In this document: one piece after another, positions 47,751 through 54,944 of the stretch
How the letters are laid out: every line of letters starts with the position of its first letter
Numbering within the stretch: the stretch's first letter is position 1
Virus record (IMG/VR): IMGVR_UViG_3300032053_000016
Span: 1-64,000 of that record
DNA from: a virus
Reading direction: 5' to 3' (one strand)
DNA length: 64,000 bases
Position numbers and translations under genes: made by a program
Notes under the pieces: generated by a model
Told to the model about the DNA's origin: nothing
Database searches by the model: none
What the model saw: only the letters and a program-made list of their open reading frames with translations

Positions 47751-49000
47751 TTGATCACCTTCTTGGTCCAACGTGGTCGCCTAGAACGCCAGTTGGTGAT
47801 CACGTCATCCAACCCCTTGTCCCATGTCTTGATAAGGTTGTCCATGTCAAACTCCGTGTGAGCGTAACGCATCGCTTTGAGTCCCAACTCCTTACGAACA
47901 TCAGGCTCCATCTTGTACATCTGCCAGTAAGCATCGGCAACAGACTCTGGTTTGACGATGTCTTCCACGATGTACGGCGTGGATTGGCTGCCAACAAGTT
48001 TCTTGCAGTCGACTTCAAGCGGGATGCCGTTGAACGATCCGTCACGGTAATCAATGACTTGCCGCGTCATGCCTCCTGTCTTGTTGGCAATGATGGGCTT
48101 GCCGCACATCATCGCTTCAAGCGTTCCGAGCCCAAATCCTTCAGCGTACGAGATGTTGACGACCGCGTCCGAGATGTTGTAGAGCACACGCATGTCGTCG
48201 AGGTTGAGCTGCTCACGTGAGAACACAACGTTGTTGTTGAGCTTGAGGATGTCAAGGACATGCAACAGGTTAGGCCCTTCGAAATCGTTTGGATCGGTGT
48301 GCATCAACAGCGTTGCCTTCTGATGACCCTCTTCTTGCTGGAGTTTATCAAGGAACATTCGGAAAGACCACATCACATCTGCTGGACGCTTGCGGTGCGC
48401 GTTGCGGTTGACCCATGAAACGACAAAGTGATCTGAGCGGTCTGGCAGTAGACGGTTGCGATGCATCTGCTGCTCACCGACGGGAAGCGGGTAAAAGACG
48501 TCCTTCGGCAAGGCATGTGGAGCCCACTTGACCTTCTCATCGCCGAAGATCGGCTGCAGGAAGTCGTACGTTGGACGGTTGATGCAGAAGAACATGTCGA
48601 CGATGTCGTACACGTTCCTGTTGTAGAGCGGCGGGTACTCACACTGATCCCAGAGATGGTTGTACACGATGGGGCACACCTGGTGGATCTCGTCGTGCAC
48701 TTCAAACATGTTCATGAAGAACCGAGGGTCGTTGAAGATCACGATGGCGTCTGGCTTTTCGGTCGCGAGGAGCTGCCGATAGAGATTCTTGTCGCCGAAC
48801 CCATCGATCGGTTTCACGCAGACGTCGATTCCTGGGACCTGGACGACGTCGTAGTTCTCGTGTTTGATGGCCGCGCCAAGTTGGCAGATCTTGTACTTGT
48901 TGGTTGCGGCGAGCCCGCACGCGAGGTAGCGACTTTGCGTGCCGACTCCTGAACTTGCGAGGAGGTTATCACTGACTAGGACAATCTTCTTCTTTGTCAT
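47747..49000 (-). CDS. Glycosyltransferase, GT4-like (GT-B fold)
   Basis: The protein has 417 residues. The N-terminal KIVLVSDNLLASSGVGTQSR and the C-terminal YAEGFGLGTLEAMMCGKPIIA identify a GT4 enzyme; the two Glu of EGFGLGTLE are the E-x7-E pair. It is coupled to the next GT by GTGA. No upstream TANNNT at 6 nt; a TATATT lies 15 nt before the ATG. Confidence 0.87.
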   Translation of the reverse strand: MTKKKIVLVSDNLLASSGVGTQSRYLACGLAATNKYKICQLGAAIKHENYDVVQVPGIDVCVKPIDGFGDKNLYRQLLATEKPDAIVIFNDPRFFMNMFEVHDEIHQVCPIVYNHLWDQCEYPPLYNRNVYDIVDMFFCINRPTYDFLQPIFGDEKVKWAPHALPKDVFYPLPVGEQQMHRNRLLPDRSDHFVVSWVNRNAHRKRPADVMWSFRMFLDKLQQEEGHQKATLLMHTDPNDFEGPNLLHVLDILKLNNNVVFSREQLNLDDMRVLYNISDAVVNISYAEGFGLGTLEAMMCGKPIIANKTGGMTRQVIDYRDGSFNGIPLEVDCKKLVGSQSTPYIVEDIVKPESVADAYWQMYKMEPDVRKELGLKAMRYAHTEFDMDNLIKTWDKGLDDVITNWRSRRPRWTKKVIK

Positions 49001-49033
49001 ATCGCGCTGGTCCGGAATATAAGACGTTTTCGA

Positions 49034-49294
49034 TCAAGCCAAACGACGACGATCATTACAACACTCAAACGGCGTCGTCTGACGCTCCCACCAAGTGCTT
49101 ACTCGATTATCAAGTGTGCTAAGAAACGTGTGCACGTCACACTCAACACCATCAACATCCCCAGCCACCGTTTTGATCACGATGTACACGATACTGAACT
49201 TCTCAAATGGAGTGAGAGTTGGGTAATCGAACTCCCACGACTCACCTGTGCGGTCATGAATGGGTTTTCCGTCTGATAGTTTAGAGACACTCAT
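49034..49294 (-). CDS. GxVW-family small protein
   Basis: The protein has 86 residues from ATG 49294. DRTGESWEFD is followed by SIVYIVIKTV and a middle VECDVHTF; it ends in RRRLA. An isolated member between a Cas4-like nuclease and the GT pair, some 37 kb from the main array. Confidence 0.7.
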   Translation of the reverse strand: MSVSKLSDGKPIHDRTGESWEFDYPTLTPFEKFSIVYIVIKTVAGDVDGVECDVHTFLSTLDNRVSTWWERQTTPFECCNDRRRLA

Positions 49295-49317
49295 GCCGCT
49301 TAATTCATGTTGAGCGA

Positions 49318-50142
49318 TCACGGGCACCACTCCGTCTTCTTGTACTCGCAGTACTTGCAGTTCCACTCACTCTTGTTTTTGATAGCCATGCCACGTTTGA
49401 CGCTGCCGACGAAGTTGTTTAGGACAGTGAGCGTGCGTTTCGACGTCGTGGGGCCGACTGACACAGGGATGAAGCTGCAGAGTTTGCCGGCCTTCGCGGA
49501 TTTTACCGCGATGATGTACGCACATTTGATACGATCGTGTGGGATGTTCGCCTTCGCAGACCAGAAGTTCTTGTACAAGGAGAGCTGATACGTGACCTTG
49601 GGATCCATCAACTTTCGCTTGTCCCACGGTCTCGACGCGGTCTTCCAGTCGATGACCCAGAAGATGGTGCCGTGCTTCTTGTCTGGCACCTCGATGATGA
49701 GGTCGATGAACCCTTTGAAGGCTGTGTCAGCGTGCTGCGCAACATCCAGGATGATGGCCTCGTAGAGGTTGTCCTCTGTCTTGTGAAGCTTCCACTCAGG
49801 GAACTTTGCGTTGAGGAATCCCATCGCCTCGACGGACATCAGGATCGCGCGTTCAACGTTCGCCTCAGGGTCAAACTTCTCACGTTCCTTCGGATCGGTG
49901 ACACGCTCTAGTTCCTGCTTGACAACCCTCAAGATCTCAACACGGTCAGGCTCCTTGCCGTTCGCTCTAGCCTCAACACAGCTGTGGAACGCGGTCCCGA
50001 TGATAGTGGCAGTTCCACGCTTATCAAGATCGATCTTCTTGACATGTTTGAGCAAATGTCGGTAGCTGCAGGTCATCCAGTCACTCATTTCACTGTATGA
50101 CACGTGCGGCTTCCCCGTGGGGAGATGTTTGTAATCGTTCAC
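49318..50142 (-). CDS. Cas4/RecB-type PD-(D/E)XK nuclease
   Basis: The protein has 274 residues from GTG 50142 (TAGCTT 6 nt upstream). GTAFHSCVE (His53) is motif I, GFIDLIIEV the first catalytic Asp, and VIDWKTA motif III. Cys25 and the C-terminal CKYCEYKKTEWC provide the four Cys of an iron-sulphur cluster. This is an exonuclease domain like Cas4 and AddB, common in phages and probably used in recombination or DNA degradation. No CRISPR genes are near. Confidence 0.88.
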   Translation of the reverse strand: MNDYKHLPTGKPHVSYSEMSDWMTCSYRHLLKHVKKIDLDKRGTATIIGTAFHSCVEARANGKEPDRVEILRVVKQELERVTDPKEREKFDPEANVERAILMSVEAMGFLNAKFPEWKLHKTEDNLYEAIILDVAQHADTAFKGFIDLIIEVPDKKHGTIFWVIDWKTASRPWDKRKLMDPKVTYQLSLYKNFWSAKANIPHDRIKCAYIIAVKSAKAGKLCSFIPVSVGPTTSKRTLTVLNNFVGSVKRGMAIKNKSEWNCKYCEYKKTEWCP

Positions 50143-50148
50143 GTAGTG

Positions 50149-50154
50149 AAGCTA
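50149..50154 (-). promoter_or_regulatory. Leaderless-type -10 element TAGCTT
   Basis: TAGCTT, 6 nt, GTG 50142. Confidence 0.6.
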
Positions 50155-50241
50155 ACACTCTCACCAGAAACGGTCAGGTAGGTATGACGTGATGACGCTC
50201 TCGTTACTATTGTCTTGTGACGTCACTGTCAAACGTCTGAA

Positions 50242-50247
50242 TAGCTA
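50242..50247 (+). promoter_or_regulatory. -10-like element TAGCTA
   Basis: TAGCTA, 5 nt, ATG 50253. Confidence 0.45.
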
Positions 50248-50252
50248 AGAAC

Positions 50253-50732
50253 ATGCTCACACGCGCGAAGTTGAACACCCTGGTGGAACGTGTTGTCAGA
50301 CGTCTAAGCGAGGCAGTCCCGCCGCCGGCGACCGCTAAGGCAGGAAACTTCCGCTACAACGCAGCTGGCGAATCCATTCCAGACGAGCAGTCGGCGACGA
50401 GCCCCACGACAGGCACGACCCCCACACAGATGCCACCGACGCAGCATCCACCGACCATGCCGGCCGCGAGAAGCACGACGCAGCAGCAGGCCGACGCGGA
50501 GACGCAAGGCAGCACAATCAGTCGCAACCCGATGGCGCGTCCAAACACACAGAAGACCAACAAGGTCAACAACATCAAGAAGGCGCTCGACGCTCAAGGG
50601 TACACCGCGGATCCTGCCAAAGCGAAGCATGTGACACAAAGCCTCAACGCTTGGTACGATCAGCTCGATCCGTCTGACGCTCTCGTGGCGACCGCAGACG
50701 AGCTTGCCTTGCGATTCGCTGGCGAGGGATGA
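50253..50732 (+). CDS. Disordered Pro/Thr/Gln-rich protein with basic leader
   Basis: The protein has 159 residues. The first 20, MLTRAKLNTLVERVVRRL, form a basic amphipathic helix ending in SEAV, similar to leaders at 20421, 50729 and 54942. Residues 25-95 are low-complexity (TSPTTGTTPTQMPPTQ). The end is a small helical domain. It is coupled to the kinase-like gene by ATGA. Perhaps an internal virion protein. Confidence 0.62.
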   Translation: MLTRAKLNTLVERVVRRLSEAVPPPATAKAGNFRYNAAGESIPDEQSATSPTTGTTPTQMPPTQHPPTMPAARSTTQQQADAETQGSTISRNPMARPNTQKTNKVNNIKKALDAQGYTADPAKAKHVTQSLNAWYDQLDPSDALVATADELALRFAGEG

Positions 50733-51685
50733 GACTCCTCCGAGCTCTCGTCAGAGGCATGCTTCTCGAGGACGAGGACATGCTCAAGAAATGGGCGCTG
50801 ACGAGCGGCACCCCAGTCGAGCATGAGCTTGCGAAGAAGGGCATCGTCCCGATCCAGCACGGCGCTGAGCAGACATCCAAATTGGGTAGTGGCAGAACAA
50901 ACACGGTGTTGGACGTCATTTACAAGGGACGTCGAGCGGTGGCCAGGATGTCTGAAGATATGGATGAGCTGGACAAAATGGTCAATTTTGTCTCAAAAGC
51001 GAACTCTCTTCCAGCAAAGTATCGCAAGCATTTTCCCAAAATTCTCACGACATTCGATCTCGAGATCGAATCAGAACACAGCATCGAGTACTACTACGGA
51101 GCAGTCGTTGAACAGTTGGATCCCATGCCGCCGGGTCTTGAGTTTGACTTAGACCATCAGAGTCTTGTAGGCAATTTGCAGCGTTCGCGAGCGAGCGCCG
51201 TGTTGAACAACCACAAGCTTGTTGAAGACATTGCTGACGATGCGACTGACATCAAAGATGTTCGTGACGAACTCATCACGATGTATGAACTTGACATCAG
51301 AGGGAAGCTTCTATCGTTTGTTGGCAAACCCATCAACGACTTCGATGAGTACCTCGTTGGTGTGATCGACAAGCATGCTGATGGAAGAAAATTCAACAGA
51401 GCTTACTACAAGTTTGGACGCGGGTTGCTCACGGCGTTGAGAGGCGCCACGATCCCACATGAACCAACATCGTCTAGAGCAGAGAAGCAGGTTGCGATCG
51501 GGCATCCTTCGAGGAAGGTTCGTGAATTCTATGAGTTCCTTGAAGCCCTAAAGAACGCAGGCATGGAGTGGTCTGACCTACACACTGGCAACTTCATGGT
51601 TCGACGCGAAACAGGCGACTTCGTCGTCGTCGATCCAGGTGATTTCCTAGATCTACGTGGTGAAGCTCGTGAACAGTCGTGGTGA
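50729..51685 (+). CDS. Protein-kinase-fold protein
   Basis: The protein has 318 residues. The Gly-rich loop is KLGSGRTNTVLDVIY, and the catalytic loop WSDLHTGNFMVR with DPGDFLD near the end corresponds to HRDxxxxN and DFG. The usual ATP-binding Lys is replaced in AVARMSED by Arg. The N-terminus MRLLRALVRGMLLEDED is a basic amphipathic leader. It could phosphorylate proteins or be a pseudokinase; the leader hints at packaging in the capsid like T4 Alt. Confidence 0.7.
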   Translation: MRLLRALVRGMLLEDEDMLKKWALTSGTPVEHELAKKGIVPIQHGAEQTSKLGSGRTNTVLDVIYKGRRAVARMSEDMDELDKMVNFVSKANSLPAKYRKHFPKILTTFDLEIESEHSIEYYYGAVVEQLDPMPPGLEFDLDHQSLVGNLQRSRASAVLNNHKLVEDIADDATDIKDVRDELITMYELDIRGKLLSFVGKPINDFDEYLVGVIDKHADGRKFNRAYYKFGRGLLTALRGATIPHEPTSSRAEKQVAIGHPSRKVREFYEFLEALKNAGMEWSDLHTGNFMVRRETGDFVVVDPGDFLDLRGEAREQSW

Positions 51686-51688
51686 TCT

Positions 51689-51883
51689 TCAGCGGAACGT
51701 AGCCTTGACAACCTTGCTGTTCTCGATCTCCACACAGACTCTGTCTGTGCGTTCATCTTCGGGGTAGGAGAGGAACGGCACACCGTCGACGCTGATGAGC
51801 CGGAAGAGCATGTTCTTCAGTTCGGCCACGTCCTGCGCACGCTTCTTAGACATCCCAACGAAATCAACGATCGGTGTGGTCAT
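51689..51883 (-). CDS. Hypothetical 64-aa protein
   Basis: The protein has 64 residues, coupled by ATGA to the phosphatase gene. Helix MSKKRAQDVAELKNMLF then strands RVCVEIENSKVVKATF. Function unknown. Confidence 0.6.
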   Translation of the reverse strand: MTTPIVDFVGMSKKRAQDVAELKNMLFRLISVDGVPFLSYPEDERTDRVCVEIENSKVVKATFR

Positions 51884-52365
51884 GTAGTCGACTCTACGTC
51901 GATCGTTGGCAGTGTTGGACTCTCAGTTTCTTTGAGGTTGTCGATCAACCACTTTGCGAACGTGTCGTTGCACAGCGCCATCGGTCGGCAACTGCGTATG
52001 TGTTCGACACACTCTTCACCAGACCACCCAGTGCGCAAATGAAGTGCCATGGCTGTCACCATGCCGGATCGGTTGAGGCCGGCCATGCATGTGACAAGCA
52101 CCCTCTTGTCTTTGTCAAGCAGTTGAGCGACACGTTGTGCAGCAAGGATCCACGTCGGCAAGAAGCGCATCATGCGGTTGACTCGCACGTCATCGTCCCC
52201 AGGCGCGCAGATCACCTGAACGCCTGGGTACAGCTCTTCGTTTTGATTCTCGCCTGCTGCAAGGACGAGCACGTCAAACCCACGTTTTGCGAGCTCGTCC
52301 CCGTACGGGGGATAAGCGCCTTGATACAACCCTTCGTAGATCTGATTCACGTCGATCGATGGCAT
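51880..52365 (-). CDS. Dual-specificity-type protein phosphatase
   Basis: The protein has 161 residues from ATG 52365, selected by TAGAGT at 6-nt spacing. The CX5R loop is TCMAGLNRS (Cys93, Arg99), and PGDDD near 55 may supply the general acid. It removes phosphate from Tyr/Ser/Thr or from RNA/nucleotide 5' ends. The kinase-like gene is divergent next door. Confidence 0.83.
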   Translation of the reverse strand: MPSIDVNQIYEGLYQGAYPPYGDELAKRGFDVLVLAAGENQNEELYPGVQVICAPGDDDVRVNRMMRFLPTWILAAQRVAQLLDKDKRVLVTCMAGLNRSGMVTAMALHLRTGWSGEECVEHIRSCRPMALCNDTFAKWLIDNLKETESPTLPTIDVESTT

Positions 52366-52371
52366 GTTCAC

Positions 52372-52377
52372 ACTCTA
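52372..52377 (-). promoter_or_regulatory. Leaderless-type -10 element TAGAGT
   Basis: TAGAGT, 6 nt, ATG 52365. Confidence 0.6.
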
Positions 52378-52378
52378 G

Positions 52379-52723
52379 TCAACGGCATGCCAACGGCAAC
52401 CCTAGACAGAGTTCTTGGAACACTTCGATCGGCTCAAGAACAACGCACGTGAGATCGTCGCCCATGTCCGGCTCGTAGAAGCGTGAAATGGCTAAACCGT
52501 GTTCACTGAGCTCGCTGAGTTCCTCGGCACGATGCCAGAGCGCTCGAAGCGCTTCTTCGTCTGAGGCTGTGATACACACAACCACGTTTGAGCTGCGTTC
52601 CCAGGCCTCGAAGGTGCTTGGGTACTCACGCGCGAACGTTGCCATCCCATGCACCAACTGCGCCGCCTGTGAGCCGTGTCGCAGGTCAGCGCGTGTGACG
52701 AGGTAAAGCTTGCCAGTGGTCAT
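52379..52723 (-). CDS. Peptidyl-tRNA hydrolase 2 (PTH2)-like
   Basis: The protein has 114 residues, the PTH2 domain size. It starts KLYLVTRADLRHGSQAAQLVHG, close to the PTH2 N-terminal pattern V-R-x-D-L..G..AAQ..HA. The C-terminal FYEPDMGDDLTCVVLEP matches the EPD-lT-a motif. PTH2 releases peptides from tRNAs stalled in translation. It is coupled by ATGA to the next gene and lies near the tRNA. Confidence 0.82.
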   Translation of the reverse strand: MTTGKLYLVTRADLRHGSQAAQLVHGMATFAREYPSTFEAWERSSNVVVCITASDEEALRALWHRAEELSELSEHGLAISRFYEPDMGDDLTCVVLEPIEVFQELCLGLPLACR

Positions 52724-53052
52724 TCAGCAGCCTCAACCTTCTCACGCTTGACGTGTGGTTCCTTCTTGATCCATATGACGAGAGCTTTTACTTCGTCGTA
52801 TATCTCACGCGGGACAGAGTGGTACCTCCCATCTGCGATCGGCTTCAGATGCTCGGGGAACGCCCCAATGCTCCACAATCGGTCTTCCACCAAGACAGCC
52901 AACGGGTTGTCGTTTGAGCAACGTTCCATCTTGGCGTAAGGCACACCTCTCACAAGCCCGTATGCGATGTGCTCCGCTCGACCCCACGTGTTCCACGGGC
53001 CAAACAGCTTCGTCATCTTCGCAAACGCTTCGTATTTCTTCATCTTCAACAT
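52720..53052 (-). CDS. Hypothetical protein upstream of PTH2
   Basis: The protein has 110 residues from ATG 53052. AAAGGAAAAG upstream is a ribosome binding site. Aromatic and Met-rich N-terminus (FAKMTKLFGPWNTWGRAEHI), then a charged tail. It is coupled to PTH2. Function unknown. Confidence 0.64.
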   Translation of the reverse strand: MLKMKKYEAFAKMTKLFGPWNTWGRAEHIAYGLVRGVPYAKMERCSNDNPLAVLVEDRLWSIGAFPEHLKPIADGRYHSVPREIYDEVKALVIWIKKEPHVKREKVEAAE

Positions 53053-53175
53053 GGTCTTTTCCTTTCAAGTCACATCGTCACGCGTTTTCACACGGATGAG
53101 ACTCGGAGGACCACGTGGCCGATGGTTATAGCGATAGCTGGATGTTCATGATGCCTTAGATAGTAGTCTGTTTAG

Positions 53176-53253
53176 CGCGCCCGACCGGATTCGAACCGGT
53201 GATATGAAGGTCTATTAGTCTTCATGCTTTAGGCCGGACTAAGCAACGGGCGC
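53176..53253 (-). tRNA. tRNA-like gene with expanded anticodon loop
   Basis: A 7-bp acceptor stem (GCGCCCG/CGGGCGC), a D arm (GCTT stem, AGTCCGGCCTA loop), and a T arm ACCGG-TTCGAAT-CCGGT are all present; CCA is not encoded. The anticodon stem TGAAG/CTTCA is 5 bp, but the loop ACTAATAGAC has 10 nt instead of 7. The anticodon cannot be assigned with certainty. It may be a suppressor or frameshifting tRNA, or non-functional. Confidence 0.75.
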
Positions 53254-53295
53254 AAGTGTCTTTGTTTACGGTGAAATTCGGTGTTAGCTGAGCAG

Positions 53296-53337
53296 TCTAT
53301 TCTTCATGAATCAGATGCTACGTCTCTGAAGAATAGA
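53296..53337. repeat. 11-bp inverted repeat between tRNA and homing gene
   Basis: TCTATTCTTCA at 53296-53306 and TGAAGAATAGA at 53327-53337 are perfect complements around a 20-nt loop. It lies just 3' of the leftward endonuclease gene and 5' of the leftward tRNA. It could be an RNA hairpin, a processing signal or a weak terminator. Confidence 0.4.
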
Positions 53338-53340
53338 GAG

Positions 53341-53979
53341 TCACTCTGCGAAATACAACGGATTGCTCTTGAGCAAGACACGTAGACGATACATCTCGTT
53401 ACGTGACATGTTGATCCCCAGTTCGCTCAACTCTGTCTCGACCAGTAACCGCAAATCGACAGCTGGATTCGCTGCTCGAACACGGTCGATTTTCTCAGGC
53501 TGCAGCTTGTTGGTCCATGCTGACTTGATCTCTATGTAGCAATTCCAACTCTTCACCCAGAAATCCGGAAAGTACCTGTGAGACTTTCCGTTGTCATCTT
53601 GCCAACGAAGCATACCGACATGTGAAGCAAGTTCAAGTCCATGTTGCAAGGCCCAATTCGCAAACAACACTTCATACAGTCCTTGACAGCGATACGGTCC
53701 CACTGTGTACCATTTGGACTTGTTTCCTCTTTGTGTGTTCGCGCAGAGTTTGCTGCAGAATTTCCTTGGTTGAGATTGCCAATACGATACAGTAACTCCA
53801 CATGCCAAACACGATGATTGCTTCGTGTTTTCGACGCGTCGTCGTGCTTTAATGGAGCACGAGACACCGCAATACTGCAATGGGTTCTTGTTATACCTCC
53901 ACGCGAGATATGAGCATCCACAATAGTCACAGTTATGCGGTGTGTCTCGGTATTGCTTGTTTCTAAGTTCTTGACTCAC
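53341..53979 (-). CDS. Zinc-finger PD-(D/E)XK homing-type endonuclease
   Basis: The protein has 212 residues. Two zinc modules are visible: CDYCGCSY...CGVSC (17-41) and CLACG...CSKLC (57-78). The C-terminal half has YFPDFWV and YIEIKSAW, the D...E-x-K of a restriction-like nuclease. This arrangement is like EDxHD/PD-ExK mobile endonucleases. It sits next to the tRNA, a common landing site. ATGA overlap with the nucleotide-sugar dehydrogenase. Confidence 0.78.
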   Translation of the reverse strand: MSQELRNKQYRDTPHNCDYCGCSYLAWRYNKNPLQYCGVSCSIKARRRVENTKQSSCLACGVTVSYWQSQPRKFCSKLCANTQRGNKSKWYTVGPYRCQGLYEVLFANWALQHGLELASHVGMLRWQDDNGKSHRYFPDFWVKSWNCYIEIKSAWTNKLQPEKIDRVRAANPAVDLRLLVETELSELGINMSRNEMYRLRVLLKSNPLYFAE

Positions 53980-54932
53980 TTCTTCTTAGATACGGCTCGT
54001 CCTACTAAACGTTCCCAATCACGCTGAGGGCGGACTTCGAGGTTCTTCTCCCAAGCGCCGCGCATGACTTTAGGGTCAACGCCATTTTCCTTGGCGACGC
54101 ACATCAACGCATTGAGGTCCTTGATGAAGCAGCTCCCCGCCCATCCCATTGCTGACTCGCCCGTGTCATCCGCCGGCATCGGCCCAGGGACCTTCCAGTG
54201 CGAAGTTCCCAGGCGCGCGTCTAGAGTCGCGTACTCGATCACCTTGTCGTAGTCGATGTTTGCCCCATTGGCGTCGAGCGCGTTGCAGATCTGGTAGAAC
54301 TCGTTCGCCAAAGACACCTTGCATGCGAGGTGGATGTTTGTGACGTATTTAACCATCTCGGCCGTCGTGCTCGACGTTTTGATGATCGGGACGTTGGGAA
54401 ATGCCGTCTCGAAGACTTGTTTCACCCTGTTGATGTGAGGTCGAGGGCCACCGAGAACGATCCGATCCTGATTCCGCATGTCGTTAAGCGCGGACGCTTC
54501 GCGGAGGAACTCCGGACAGAAGACGACTCGAAGCCCGGTGTCCTTGAAGGCCTTGTTCCAGCGTTCGGTCGACCCCGGAGGGACCGTCGACTTCACGACC
54601 GCGACGCGCTCTCCGGGGACGTTCGCGAGCTCCTTCAGCACACCTTCGACGATACTGAGGTCGGCTGAGCCGTCCTCGTACATGGGAGTAGGCACGCACA
54701 CGAAGTAGACGCCCGTGAAGTCCTTAAGAGCGGCGCATGCCGCAACGAAAATCTGAGTGGCAGTAGGCCCCACAAGGCCTGGCATGTCAGCCGCTGCGAA
54801 ACGACCATCGCCGCCTACAGCGACCTTACCGGTCTTGTCGTACACATAGACGTCAAAGCCACGTTCCGACATAACAGTGGTAAGCGAGCCGCCGACAAAA
54901 CCCTGCCCGATGACCGCGATGCTTTTCTTCAC
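53976..54932 (-). CDS. UDP-glucose/GDP-mannose dehydrogenase family, short form
   Basis: The protein has 318 residues from GTG 54932. The N-terminal NAD domain starts IAVIGQGFVG; KSTVPPGST (114-122), FCPEFLREASAL (138-149) and the catalytic Cys268 in GSCFIKD are present. These enzymes oxidise UDP-glucose or GDP-mannose to uronic acids. Typical forms have over 400 residues; the C-terminal nucleotide-binding domain is missing here. TAATTT lies 6 nt before the start. Confidence 0.83.
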   Translation of the reverse strand: MKKSIAVIGQGFVGGSLTTVMSERGFDVYVYDKTGKVAVGGDGRFAAADMPGLVGPTATQIFVAACAALKDFTGVYFVCVPTPMYEDGSADLSIVEGVLKELANVPGERVAVVKSTVPPGSTERWNKAFKDTGLRVVFCPEFLREASALNDMRNQDRIVLGGPRPHINRVKQVFETAFPNVPIIKTSSTTAEMVKYVTNIHLACKVSLANEFYQICNALDANGANIDYDKVIEYATLDARLGTSHWKVPGPMPADDTGESAMGWAGSCFIKDLNALMCVAKENGVDPKVMRGAWEKNLEVRPQRDWERLVGRAVSKKK

Positions 54933-54938
54933 ACCGGC

Positions 54939-54944
54939 AAATTA
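54939..54944 (-). promoter_or_regulatory. Leaderless-type -10 element TAATTT
   Basis: TAATTT, 6 nt, GTG 54932. It overlaps the stop of the 54942 gene. Confidence 0.55.

Noticed and set aside
49318-50142. Cas4-like nuclease as part of a CRISPR system
   Set aside because: No cas genes or repeat arrays are in the window; such nucleases are common free-standing phage genes.
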